From CAYRGG01 sp964423745 (GTDB lineage Bacteria > Pseudomonadota > Gammaproteobacteria > Competibacterales > Competibacteraceae): DNA of 64,000 nt. The stretch covers positions 1 through 64,000 of the forward strand of contig CAYRGG010000012.1 of NCBI GenBank assembly GCA_964423745.1. The letters are read 5' to 3'. A program made the position numbers and the translations under genes. Positions 52,298-60,906 of this stretch are shown one piece after another. The notes under the pieces are model-generated. The model saw only the letters and a program-made list of their open reading frames with translations. It was not told where the DNA came from and ran no database searches. Each line of letters begins with the position of its first letter. Within the stretch, counting starts at the first letter, position 1.

Positions 52298-53803
52298 TTA
52301 GTTTTCTCTCAAACCATGCTGTAAACTTCTAGTGATCGGGGATAACAGATAATCAAGTAAAGTTCTGGCGCCAGTCCTTATAAAAACTTCTGCTCCCATA
52401 CCCGCCACTAAATTAGTTTTTGCTGATTCTATGGCATCATCGGCCAATTCAATGCGGGCGCGGTAGTAGTCTAGCCCTGTATCTGGGTCAGACACCCGAT
52501 CAGCCGAAAGCCCAGCGACGGTTCCTTCCAAAGGCACACGCTTACGTCGGCTAAAGGATGTCAGTTGTACATCAGCAGGCATGCCAATTCGAACTTCGTC
52601 AATGTCGTCGGGATTCACAAAAGCATAGATAACCAAATCGTCTTCCGCAGGCACCACCTCAAGAAGAGGTTCACCTGCTCCAATCACCCCATCCTGGGTA
52701 TGAACCTGAAGATTTACTACGAAGCCATCGATGGGTGATAAAATTTTTGTACGATGCAGCACATCCCGCGCAGCGACAATCTTTTGGGAGAGATCAAAGA
52801 GCTCAGCACGTTGCATGCGGAGCTCCTCTTTGATTTCGGCAATGTGTTGAGCATCCGCTTCGCTCATCTGGAGGCGGGTTTCCAGAATATTCTGTTCAAG
52901 TCGCGCAATTTCTGAGCGATAGGCACTCAAATCCGCATCCATCTCAGCAAGTTCTTGGCGCAGTTTCAAGGCTTCCGATTTACGGACAAGCTTTTCAGTG
53001 AGCGCTTGCTCGATTCCCGACAGTTCTTCGCTAATCAGTTCTCGCTGCCGTTGCTTGGCTTGGGTTTGACCCTCGAAGCCTTTAATTTCTTCTCGGGCCT
53101 GAGCAATCTTATGCTCGAGTAAAGACTTTCTATCATTTACAAGGGCTCGTCGACTCACCAGGATATTTCTCTGCCCAGTCATCACAGCTTCCACAGACGG
53201 ATCATCCGCATATGCCAATAATTCGTCAGGAAAAGTAATTACCTGACGATTATCCCGCTCAGCAAGCAACCGTGCGACGCTTGCCTGGGCTTCAAAATAT
53301 TGCCTGTCTAGTTGCCGCAACACCGCCGCGGGCTGCACATCGCGTAACTGGATGAGGAGTTGACCAGCAGTGACGCGGTCCCCTTCACGCACCAAGATAG
53401 CTTCCACAATACCCCCTTCAAGATGCTGAACCTGTTTGCGATGGCTAGCCACGCTAACGATACCTGGCGACACCACAGCCCCTTCAATGGGAGCCAACAA
53501 AGACCAAACGGTGAAACTACCTAAAAATAGCGTTATTAAGCCAAACCCTGCCGCAATTAAGCGCCGTGGGAAGGGGCGTTGATTCTGATTAACATTCTGG
53601 GGGCCTTGCGTCGCTGTGGAAGTGGCGTCGATGGATTCCCCTTGAGGGGTCTGCATTGATGCCGAAGTGGCGTCGATGGATTCCCTTTGAGGGGTCTGCT
53701 CCGCTGTGGAAGCCGCATCAATAGGTTCCACCTGAGAGGCTTGCACCGCTGCGGAAGTGGCATCAACGGGTTTTGATAAGGAAGGTTTTGATGGTTGTTG
53801 CAT
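52298..53803 (-). CDS. Type I secretion membrane fusion protein (HlyD family)
   Basis: A 501-residue periplasmic adaptor. Residues 12-71 consist of four 15-residue repeats of the form (P/S)-(V/I)-D-A-T/A-S ... Q-x-x-Q (e.g. SIDATSASMQTPQGE). One membrane helix at about 83-103 is followed by the lipoyl-like half (APIEGAVVSPGIVSVASHRKQVQHLEGGIVEAI), a long coiled coil (about 160-350) and the closing half TKILSPIDGFVVNLQVHTQDGVIGAGEPLLEVVP, matching PrtE/HlyD adaptors. It should link the ABC exporter to an outer-membrane TolC-like channel, not encoded here. The cytoplasmic repeats are unusual for the family. Confidence 0.92.
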   Translation of the reverse strand: MQQPSKPSLSKPVDATSAAVQASQVEPIDAASTAEQTPQRESIDATSASMQTPQGESIDATSTATQGPQNVNQNQRPFPRRLIAAGFGLITLFLGSFTVWSLLAPIEGAVVSPGIVSVASHRKQVQHLEGGIVEAILVREGDRVTAGQLLIQLRDVQPAAVLRQLDRQYFEAQASVARLLAERDNRQVITFPDELLAYADDPSVEAVMTGQRNILVSRRALVNDRKSLLEHKIAQAREEIKGFEGQTQAKQRQRELISEELSGIEQALTEKLVRKSEALKLRQELAEMDADLSAYRSEIARLEQNILETRLQMSEADAQHIAEIKEELRMQRAELFDLSQKIVAARDVLHRTKILSPIDGFVVNLQVHTQDGVIGAGEPLLEVVPAEDDLVIYAFVNPDDIDEVRIGMPADVQLTSFSRRKRVPLEGTVAGLSADRVSDPDTGLDYYRARIELADDAIESAKTNLVAGMGAEVFIRTGARTLLDYLLSPITRSLQHGLREN

Positions 53804-53806
53804 AGG

Positions 53807-55615
53807 TCAAGCTGATTTAAAACTATTATTTCTTGCAGTACGGCTCTTGTCACGGGCACTACCGCTTTTAGAATTTTTATTACGACTGCTATCAATACTG
53901 CTAATACCGCCAGTCCGTCCCAGTGCAGCGACCTCTTCCGACGTTTTCAGTATGTCAACTTTGTTACCTTTAAACCAAATAACCTTGTCTGCGATCTTGT
54001 TAAAGGTATTGGACTGGGTTGTTAAGACGACAATTGCGCCTTTTCTTTTCCATCTCGAAATGGCCACAAAAAGTGCTGAGCAGGCGGATTCATCAAGATG
54101 TGGTGTTGGTTCGTCCATAACGATTAAAGCCGGAGAACCATAATAGGCTCGTGCAATGGCAATGCCTTTTTTTTGCCCAGCCGATAGCAAGGGTTCGTTT
54201 TCTACAATTTCAGTGTCATAGGCTTCCGGTAATTTTAAAATGGTTTCGTGAATACCCGCTCGTTTAGCTGCTCTGATAACTTGCCGAATATTGCCTTCAG
54301 CCATACGTGCAATGTTCTCTCGTACAGTACCCCGAAACAATGTTGTATCCTGGGGAAGATAACCGATATCGCGTCTTGTGCTGTGCTGCTGCAAACGGGA
54401 TACATCCACGTCACCTAAACGGATTTTTCCTGAGCGGGGACTCATTAAACCACTCACCAGTCTTGAAAAGGTGGTTTTGCCCATGGCAGATTGCCCAATC
54501 ACACAAAGCACCTCTCCTGGATCCACTCTTAGGTCTATACTGCGAAACACAGACATAGCTTGATTGGGATAGCGGTAACTGACTTGTTCAATGAACAGTG
54601 GCGCGGCTGTATTCGTTTTCACCAAAGATACCTGACGGCTGGTATCTTTGTTCAGGAATGTTTTGATGCGTTCATAGGCTCTTTTTGCGGTCAACATGTC
54701 ACGCCATTTCAACATCGCATTTTCCACCAGCGAGTAAGCCATACGACCCAGCACGCTGGCTGCAATAACTGCTCCAAGGGTTAGCCGCTGTTCGATAACC
54801 AACCAAAGACCAACTCCCAGCATAAAAATACGCAAACAGCGCCGAACGAAACGCATGGCAGCTGCGAAATAGAGGTTTAATGTTTGGCTTCGCATCCCCT
54901 CATCGAGCCGCGCAAATGCGCTGCGGGACCATCTTTTGGCGAGATTAGCCGCCATATTTAGGGATCCGACCGTTTCCCGGTTACGTTCGGCGGATGCAAC
55001 CCATTCGCGGTCGTCTTTTCTTGCCTTGTAAGTGATGTCTCGAGAGTCTCGAGTCATGAACTCATTTAAGGTGCCTAGAACAAGCGTTACTAAGACCGCA
55101 ATGATGACGATATAAGCCAATGGTGGAGAGATTAGAAACACGCAGCCAGCAAACAGGGGAGCCCAAATGATATCCATCCAGGCAATGAGTCCAGTTCCAG
55201 AGACGAATGAGCGAATGGTGGATATGTCACGCAACAGGTTTGCTGAGGAGGACGTTTGACCTAAATCTTTTTGCAATCCCACGGTAAACAATTGGGGGCC
55301 GAAGCTACGTTCAATCCAATTCCCCCAATGCATAAACATGCGCCTTCGAATAACTTCTAGGGAGATACCCGTTATAATGGCCACTAACACGATAAGGGTT
55401 AGCATAACCAAGGTTTCAAGGCTACGGCTGGCGACTAAACGATCTAAAAGCTGCAACACGTAGATAGGCGTTGCCAACTTTAGAATATTGATGAATACAC
55501 TGAATATGCCAACAGCTGCCAAACCGGCATAGGATTTACGCCAGGCTGAGGTTAGCAGATTTTGTTTATTTGCCGAAACGGCTTCGACCCATTGGGATTC
55601 TTCTATTGCACTCAC
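53807..55615 (-). CDS. Type I secretion system ABC exporter (PrtD-type)
   Basis: A 602-residue permease-ATPase fusion. Residues 25-300 contain six membrane helices; the nucleotide-binding domain has Walker A GQSAMGKT at 374-381, Q-loop LPQDTTLF, a variant signature LLSAGQKKG (LSGGQ normally) and Walker B ALIVMDEPTPHLD. No C39 peptidase domain at the N-terminus, so it would export an unprocessed substrate, as PrtD does. Positions of the operon's biosynthetic genes suggest the substrate is their product; no RTX protein is encoded nearby. It is 3 bp upstream of the HlyD gene. The variant signature could lower ATPase rate. Confidence 0.92.
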   Translation of the reverse strand: MSAIEESQWVEAVSANKQNLLTSAWRKSYAGLAAVGIFSVFINILKLATPIYVLQLLDRLVASRSLETLVMLTLIVLVAIITGISLEVIRRRMFMHWGNWIERSFGPQLFTVGLQKDLGQTSSSANLLRDISTIRSFVSGTGLIAWMDIIWAPLFAGCVFLISPPLAYIVIIAVLVTLVLGTLNEFMTRDSRDITYKARKDDREWVASAERNRETVGSLNMAANLAKRWSRSAFARLDEGMRSQTLNLYFAAAMRFVRRCLRIFMLGVGLWLVIEQRLTLGAVIAASVLGRMAYSLVENAMLKWRDMLTAKRAYERIKTFLNKDTSRQVSLVKTNTAAPLFIEQVSYRYPNQAMSVFRSIDLRVDPGEVLCVIGQSAMGKTTFSRLVSGLMSPRSGKIRLGDVDVSRLQQHSTRRDIGYLPQDTTLFRGTVRENIARMAEGNIRQVIRAAKRAGIHETILKLPEAYDTEIVENEPLLSAGQKKGIAIARAYYGSPALIVMDEPTPHLDESACSALFVAISRWKRKGAIVVLTTQSNTFNKIADKVIWFKGNKVDILKTSEEVAALGRTGGISSIDSSRNKNSKSGSARDKSRTARNNSFKSA

Positions 55616-55641
55616 AAATACATCTCGCGTTTGCCATACAC

Positions 55642-56856
55642 TTAAACCGTTTCCCCAAGATCCTTCGGATAAACAAAATCGTATGCATTTTCTAAATTGT
55701 CAACATCCCAACTCTGCATGGCCTGGTGTTGGTGTTCTTCAAAATCAACAATAAAATTATTGGGATTGCTCATGGTCCGCTGAATGCGTTCCTCCAATAC
55801 CGTAACTGTTTTGCGATTGTTCGCACCCGTAATAACGGGTGCAAGCATACCTGCCTGTATCTGAAACGGTGTGAGGATAGGACATATACTGGTCGCCGCC
55901 GCTGCTTCACGCATGGCCAGGGGTGACCGGGTTATCTGACCACTAATCGCTAGTAAGGAATAACCCAGTTTGCGCAATTCTTCAAAACCTGCTTTCGCAC
56001 CTAGGGAATCATAGGCCGCAAACACAACGCCAAATGTTATGGCTTGCAGTGTTTTGGTGCGCAAAAGTGTTGCTGTCTCCAAATGCTGTAGCCCATCGGC
56101 AATCTCGACGATGGCGAATTCACACTTGCGCCGTGCTGCATGATGGATTAAACCCAGTACACCTTTTTCAATGGCTTCATCAGGGGCTTTATAAGTACTG
56201 GCAAAACCAGCATCAGTAAAATCTAAGATTACATCGGCGCCCATATCCTTCATTTGCCAAAGGTCCCCGCCTGAACCGGTACCCGTGGCTTTTATACCGG
56301 CAACCCGAAACCCGCTTCCCTTCAATCCCCGTATCATAGAAGCAGCGGTGAATGTTTTTCCTGCGTTCATCGCTGTACCAACAACCAAAATGACCTTAAT
56401 TTTGTTTTTGGATGTTTGAAAATTAATACGATAGTCGGCAATGTTTAAACACGCACCCTCTGGGTTACCGATGAGTCCAATAGGCATAATTTGTGTGGGT
56501 GGCGCCATACGGCTGTGGCGATTAATTTCACGAGAGGCGATTCCACCCCCCGCCACTAAGTCGCATAGGCTCAGATCCTCACAGACTAAGGCTTCGAATT
56601 GATCAGGCGCATAGCGGTTGCCATAACAGACGATGATTTCGTCACCTGGCATCATCAATGCGCGACGCCCATTCAGCCGCTCAATTTTGCGGTGTTTGCC
56701 TAACTCGTGGACGGTAGCCAGCAGTAAGTTTCCAGCAACCGGTTTTACATTACCACTAATGAGAGTCTGCATATCCCGCGCTGGTACACGCCGGGTGGTA
56801 AACGCACGTTTTGCCTTAGCGACGCGCTCACGTCGCAGTTTTATATAACGAGTCAT
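55642..56856 (-). CDS. DUF1611-like P-loop protein (first gene of the operon)
   Basis: A 404-residue protein. Residues 30-145 form an N-terminal domain (AGNLLLATVHELGKHRKIERL, MMPGDEIIVCYGNRYAPDQFEA) and residues 152-350 a P-loop NTPase-like domain with Walker A GTAMNAGKT at 160-168, VAGIKATGTGSGGDLWQMKDMGADVILDFTDAGFASTY and FAIVEIADGLQHLETATLL. The layout resembles the DUF1611 family, some members of which (DgcN) are reported to act in D-glutamate metabolism with acyl transfer; the match is by pattern only. AAGGA lies 3-8 bp upstream of the ATG. A role in activating or modifying an amino-acid substrate is inferred from the neighbours. Confidence 0.72.
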   Translation of the reverse strand: MTRYIKLRRERVAKAKRAFTTRRVPARDMQTLISGNVKPVAGNLLLATVHELGKHRKIERLNGRRALMMPGDEIIVCYGNRYAPDQFEALVCEDLSLCDLVAGGGIASREINRHSRMAPPTQIMPIGLIGNPEGACLNIADYRINFQTSKNKIKVILVVGTAMNAGKTFTAASMIRGLKGSGFRVAGIKATGTGSGGDLWQMKDMGADVILDFTDAGFASTYKAPDEAIEKGVLGLIHHAARRKCEFAIVEIADGLQHLETATLLRTKTLQAITFGVVFAAYDSLGAKAGFEELRKLGYSLLAISGQITRSPLAMREAAAATSICPILTPFQIQAGMLAPVITGANNRKTVTVLEERIQRTMSNPNNFIVDFEEHQHQAMQSWDVDNLENAYDFVYPKDLGETV

Positions 56857-56957
56857 GATTCCTTAGCCCCCATCCAATTAAAGATTAATTCGTTCAGTTT
56901 TTGGCAGACTTTTGCAGTCGTTTCTTGTTTTACTGTTGCGTGTCTAGAGCAGGTATC

Positions 56958-57035
56958 ATGCACTCTTTAAAATTCGTGCATCCTGCTTACAAACGCAATC
57001 CATTGGAGGCTGATGATATGACAGAGATACTCTAG
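56958..57035 (+). CDS. Candidate 25-residue peptide, divergent from the operon
   Basis: The frame encodes 25 residues, basic in the first half and acidic in the second (FVHPAYKRNPLEADDMTE). A weak AGG lies 5 bp before the ATG. A second 21-codon frame follows at 57040. It may be chance, a remnant, or a precursor-like peptide; nothing in the sequence proves translation. Confidence 0.2.
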   Translation: MHSLKFVHPAYKRNPLEADDMTEIL

Positions 57036-57236
57036 AGATATGTTAAAAAATAGACTTACCTATGCTTCTAACCGACATGGTGAAGAAATCTTAGACAAAT
57101 ATTGAGCGTATTTTGTATGACGCAAAACTTTACAATATAGTAAAGTTAAACTAAAAAAAAACAATCACTTATGCAGAAAATAATGTAAAAATTATTATAA
57201 TAAATTACTATTATAGTGTTATTACATTCTAATGAT

Positions 57237-57265
57237 AGTACACTTTGAAAGTATGTACACGTCAA
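57237..57265 (-). promoter_or_regulatory. Possible sigma-70 promoter for the CphA-like operon
   Basis: TTGACG (57265-57260, minus strand) and TGTACT (57242-57237) are 17 bp apart. A palindrome CACGT-CA-ACGTG (57258-57269) overlaps the -35 element and could be an operator. It lies about 380 bp from the first gene, so the leader would be long. Confidence 0.25.
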
Positions 57266-57447
57266 CGTGATAAGACATACATTCCACAATAAAAATTTCT
57301 AGAAGGACAGTCTTACTATTGATTATAGGCAGACGCGAATGGTTTTTGAGAAGAGTCTACAAACAAAACCATGTCCGGAGGCGCATTTGATGTTGCTATA
57401 GCGGTAAAACTTAGAACATCACAGTAAAAAAGCATAATGCCCAATTG

Positions 57448-59193
57448 TTACAAATAGTAAAAAACCAAACAGGCGCCTAGTAGTAGGGCTACCCATAGCA
57501 CCATGCTGCCCGTGGGCCAGGTACGCGCCAATAGTCCCCTTGGGCCATGATGAACAAACAACCCAAGCACGACCTGTTTGGTTCGCTGTTTAAGCATAGC
57601 TTCCAGCTGTTCCCGGACCCGCACTCCCGTGACCATAAACTCATTACCCAGGGTTGCACCAAAACGACGATAAAACCAATCGAAATCGAGACTCACGGTT
57701 AGGGTGCGCTTCATCTGGGGCAGCATGACAAAAAACGCAAGTCCCGCGAATAATAAGAGCTGAAACTGCGCCACTAAATGTTCTACGGTGTAGGGTTTAT
57801 AGTCCACCGGGTAAGGCAAGATGGCGTACAGCGGCCCCGGAAAACAGCCCAGAGCAATACACAAAAAAGCGAATAAACCCATGGCCCATTGCATATTTCG
57901 CGGCGGGTCGGGAGGACGCAGACCAGAGTCTTTCTGAAAAAACACAAACCAAGGAAACTTGATACCAGCATGGAGGAATACCCCGGCTGAAGCGGCTGTA
58001 AGCAGAAACCAAACCCAAACCAGATGAGCATCAGCCGCCGCTTGATTGGTCATGGACTTGGACACAAAACCCGATGTAAACGGAAATGACGAAATCGCCA
58101 GTGCGCCAACAATACCGTACAAAGCAGTGACGGGCATACTCTGAAAAAGACCACCTAAATCAGTACATTTACGTTTGCCTGTCATATACAAAACGCTGCC
58201 CGCCGACATCAGCAGTAACGCTTTATAGATAATGTGACAAAAGGCATGGGCAGCAGCCCCATTCAAGGCCATGGGCGTACCAATGCCCACGGCCGTCACC
58301 ATAAAACCCACCTGGTTGACAATGCTATAGGCCAAAATGCGCCGCATATCGTTTTCCAGTAGCGCATAAATAATGCCATACAAGGCCATATAGAGACCCA
58401 CCGCAATCAAGATCTCTGCCCCGGGAAAACCCACCAACAGGGTAAAGACAGCGGTCTTGGTGGTAAACGCGGATAAGAACACCATACCGCTGGGACTGGC
58501 CTCCGGGTAAGCATCGGCGATCCAAGCGGATAATGGCGGCGCTCCGGCATTTATTAAGAAACCAATGAGAATCAACCAGGTGCCTTGGGTCTCTGGAAGC
58601 ATAGCTTGAAAAGTCAGGGAGCCTGTATCCAACACATGGGCGACGATGCCACACATCAAGACCACGCCGCCCAGTAAATGTATCGATAGATAACGCATAC
58701 TGGCTCGATAAGCAGCCGGTGTACCGGCAGACCAAATCACCAGGGTGGACCCGATGGCCATCAGTTCCCAGAATATGAACAAGGTCAATAAATCACCCGC
58801 AAAGGTGACGCCGATGGCGCTACCTGCATAGGCATAGGCGGCGGCGAGCTCTATCAAACGAGCCTGGCGCAGGGCAAACAACCCACCGGCAAACGCCATG
58901 ATGGCGAATACGGTGGCAAACAACCGACCCACCACGGTGCCCCGCACCGGCTCTAGCTGGTAATCCAGAAAATGCAGGGTAAACAGGGTACCATCCGGTA
59001 TCCGCCAAATGAGGGCCAACACTAGAATTGGTAAACCCAGCACCACAGCAGAACGGACCCGGCCTTCGCTAAAAGGCAACCAAAGGGCGCCCACGAGCAT
59101 GAGCAACGCCGGTGGAAAAGGTAACAGCAGCAGTACTGTTAGCAGTAATAGCCCCGGCGGTAACCAACTAATTGGGGTCATGGTCATGTTCAT
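57448..59193 (-). CDS. NuoL/MrpA-D-like proton-conducting antiporter subunit
   Basis: A 581-residue membrane protein with about 14 helices. The family core is seen in AGDLLTLFIFWELMAIGSTLVIWSAG (TM5 Glu), ENDMRRILAYSIVNQVGFMVTAVGIG (the conserved loop after TM8) and AHAFCHIIYKALLLMSAGSVLYMTGKRKCTDLGGL (Lys and His of the ion path). It is the last gene of the Mrp-like operon and overlaps the preceding small gene by 26 bp. In related loci this subunit is a third D/L-type homologue. It should conduct protons as part of a cation/proton antiporter. Confidence 0.9.
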   Translation of the reverse strand: MNMTMTPISWLPPGLLLLTVLLLLPFPPALLMLVGALWLPFSEGRVRSAVVLGLPILVLALIWRIPDGTLFTLHFLDYQLEPVRGTVVGRLFATVFAIMAFAGGLFALRQARLIELAAAYAYAGSAIGVTFAGDLLTLFIFWELMAIGSTLVIWSAGTPAAYRASMRYLSIHLLGGVVLMCGIVAHVLDTGSLTFQAMLPETQGTWLILIGFLINAGAPPLSAWIADAYPEASPSGMVFLSAFTTKTAVFTLLVGFPGAEILIAVGLYMALYGIIYALLENDMRRILAYSIVNQVGFMVTAVGIGTPMALNGAAAHAFCHIIYKALLLMSAGSVLYMTGKRKCTDLGGLFQSMPVTALYGIVGALAISSFPFTSGFVSKSMTNQAAADAHLVWVWFLLTAASAGVFLHAGIKFPWFVFFQKDSGLRPPDPPRNMQWAMGLFAFLCIALGCFPGPLYAILPYPVDYKPYTVEHLVAQFQLLLFAGLAFFVMLPQMKRTLTVSLDFDWFYRRFGATLGNEFMVTGVRVREQLEAMLKQRTKQVVLGLFVHHGPRGLLARTWPTGSMVLWVALLLGACLVFYYL

Positions 59194-59434
59194 AGTAGTA
59201 GGTGTCCTTGCGCTTTAAAAAGATACCTAATAGTTTGGCCACTACTACCATAGCCACACAGGTCCCAAACCCGTACCAGGCGTAAAACCCAAAGGTGCCT
59301 TCAAGACCAAAATGGGCATGTTGGTGAATAAAAAAATCGGGAATCAACAATAGAATTAGCACACCTATAAACACTATCCATAAAAGACGGATAGTTTTAG
59401 CGCGTACCAGCCAATGTTTGGATTCTTCTGTCAT
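59168..59434 (-). CDS. Small two-helix membrane protein in the Mrp-like operon
   Basis: An 88-residue protein with two hydrophobic helices (LLWIVFIGVLILLLIPDFFI and YAWYGFGTCVAMVVVAKLLGIFL) and a His/Asp-rich C-terminus (YYYEHDHDPN). Such small proteins accompany Mrp-like operons with three large subunits; the function is unknown. It is 5 bp after the preceding gene and overlaps the next. Confidence 0.78.
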   Translation of the reverse strand: MTEESKHWLVRAKTIRLLWIVFIGVLILLLIPDFFIHQHAHFGLEGTFGFYAWYGFGTCVAMVVVAKLLGIFLKRKDTYYYEHDHDPN

Positions 59435-59439
59435 GGTTT

Positions 59440-60906
59440 TTATAACCCCACCATTTGTTCAGCCAGCCGCAGGGGCACACCAGGAAACAAAAACAACAGA
59501 ACCGTCAACACCGCCGTGGTCACTAAAGCAATGACCATGGGCAACGGCGCCTCCCCATGTTCGACGGTATGGCTACCATGGCGGTCCTCGGACTCAAAGA
59601 ATGCGGCATAAACGATAGGCATAAAATAAGCCGCATTCAATAGGGTGCTCACGATAATAATACTGGCCGCTAGCAACTGCTGGGAGGCAAAAGCACCGGT
59701 CAATATATACCATTTGCTGATGAAACCGGCTGCCGGTGGTAGTCCGATCATGGATAAGGCGCCCACGGCAAAAGCGCCCATGGTCCAGGGCATGCGCCAG
59801 CCGATACCTTTGAGATGACTGATTTCTGTTTTGTGGGAGGCTGTATAAATGGAACCCGCCGCAAAAAATAAGGTGATTTTGCCGAAGGCATGGGCGGCAA
59901 TGTGTAACGCGGCGCCCACTGCAGATAAGGGCGCCAGTATGGCGGCTCCTAACACCACGTAGGACAGTTGACTGATGGTGGAAAACGCTAAACGGCGCTT
60001 CAAATTATCCTGTCTTAGGGCGATCACGGACGCCATAACGACGGTAAACCCAGCCGCATAGAGTAACCATTGAGCGCTGGGTTCGTTGACAAGAAGATCT
60101 AATCCAAAGACGTAAACGATGACTTTTACTACACTAAAGACACCGGCCTTGACCACAGCCACGGCGTGAAGCAAAGCACTAACTGGCGTAGGCGCCACCA
60201 TGGCTGCTGGCAACCAACGATGGACAGGCATGATGGCCGCTTTGCCGATACCGTACATAAATAAAAACAACAGACCGGCTAGCGCCAAGCCATCCACATG
60301 ACCGGCTAAGATACCACCATCGGTAAAATCCATGGTTCCCGTGGCATACCAAGTCCACAAAATAGCCAACAAAAAAAAGCCGATGGAGGTGGACAGCAAA
60401 ATACCCAGATAGAGTCTGCCCGCCCGCATGTCATCCGGCGTACCGTGATGGGTGACCAGGGGATAGGTGGAAAGACTCAACACTTCATAAAAAACAAACA
60501 GGGTAATGAGATTACCTGCCAGCGCGACCCCCATGGTGCTTGCTATAGCAATGGCAAAACACACGTAAAACCGCGTTTGATGGGCCTCTTGATTGCCACG
60601 CATATAGCCGATGGAATAGAGGGAATTGATGGGCCAAAGTAAGGAAGCCACACAGGCAAAAATCATCCCCAGCGGTTCCGCGGTAAAACGCAGGGGGATC
60701 TCCGGCAAAATATAGACAAGCTCAACGCTGGGACGATCCCCCCCAAGCACTAGGGGCAGCAAGGACAGGACTATCAATAAGAGCAGAAAAGCCGTGCTTA
60801 AGGTCACCAATTCACGCAGATTTGGATAAGCACCGCTCAAGACAATCAACAAAGCGCCCACCAGAGGAACAAACAGGGCCAGTTGCATTACTGTTTCTGC
60901 ACTCAT
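59440..60906 (-). CDS. NuoM/N- or MrpD-like antiporter subunit
   Basis: A 488-residue membrane protein with about 14 helices. AGNLITLFVFYEVLSLSTYPLVTHHGTPD has the conserved TM5 Glu; KAAIMPVHRWLPAAMVAPTPVSALLHAVAVVKAGVFSVVK has the TM7 Lys and following His; LRQDNLKRRLAFSTISQLSYVVLGAA and HIAAHAFGKITLFFAAG complete the path. It overlaps the preceding mrpD-like gene by 4 bp. The TM7 block with APTPVSALLHAVAVVKAGV is the strongest match to NuoM/MrpD. Confidence 0.92.
   Translation of the reverse strand: MSAETVMQLALFVPLVGALLIVLSGAYPNLRELVTLSTAFLLLLIVLSLLPLVLGGDRPSVELVYILPEIPLRFTAEPLGMIFACVASLLWPINSLYSIGYMRGNQEAHQTRFYVCFAIAIASTMGVALAGNLITLFVFYEVLSLSTYPLVTHHGTPDDMRAGRLYLGILLSTSIGFFLLAILWTWYATGTMDFTDGGILAGHVDGLALAGLLFLFMYGIGKAAIMPVHRWLPAAMVAPTPVSALLHAVAVVKAGVFSVVKVIVYVFGLDLLVNEPSAQWLLYAAGFTVVMASVIALRQDNLKRRLAFSTISQLSYVVLGAAILAPLSAVGAALHIAAHAFGKITLFFAAGSIYTASHKTEISHLKGIGWRMPWTMGAFAVGALSMIGLPPAAGFISKWYILTGAFASQQLLAASIIIVSTLLNAAYFMPIVYAAFFESEDRHGSHTVEHGEAPLPMVIALVTTAVLTVLLFLFPGVPLRLAEQMVGL

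Larger units (their letters stand above)
56857..57447. other. AT-rich intergenic region upstream of the CphA-like operon
   Basis: About 590 bp, strongly AT-rich from 57110 to 57300. It should contain the operon promoter. It also has a palindrome ATGCAC...GTGCAT (56958-56981), two short plus-strand reading frames (56958-57035 and 57040-57105), and the promoter-like sequence at 57237-57265. Nothing else recognisable. Confidence 0.6.

Noticed and set aside
53807..55615. Exporter for an RTX toxin or a bacteriocin
   Set aside because: No glycine-rich nonapeptide repeat protein in the window and no C39 peptidase domain on the exporter.
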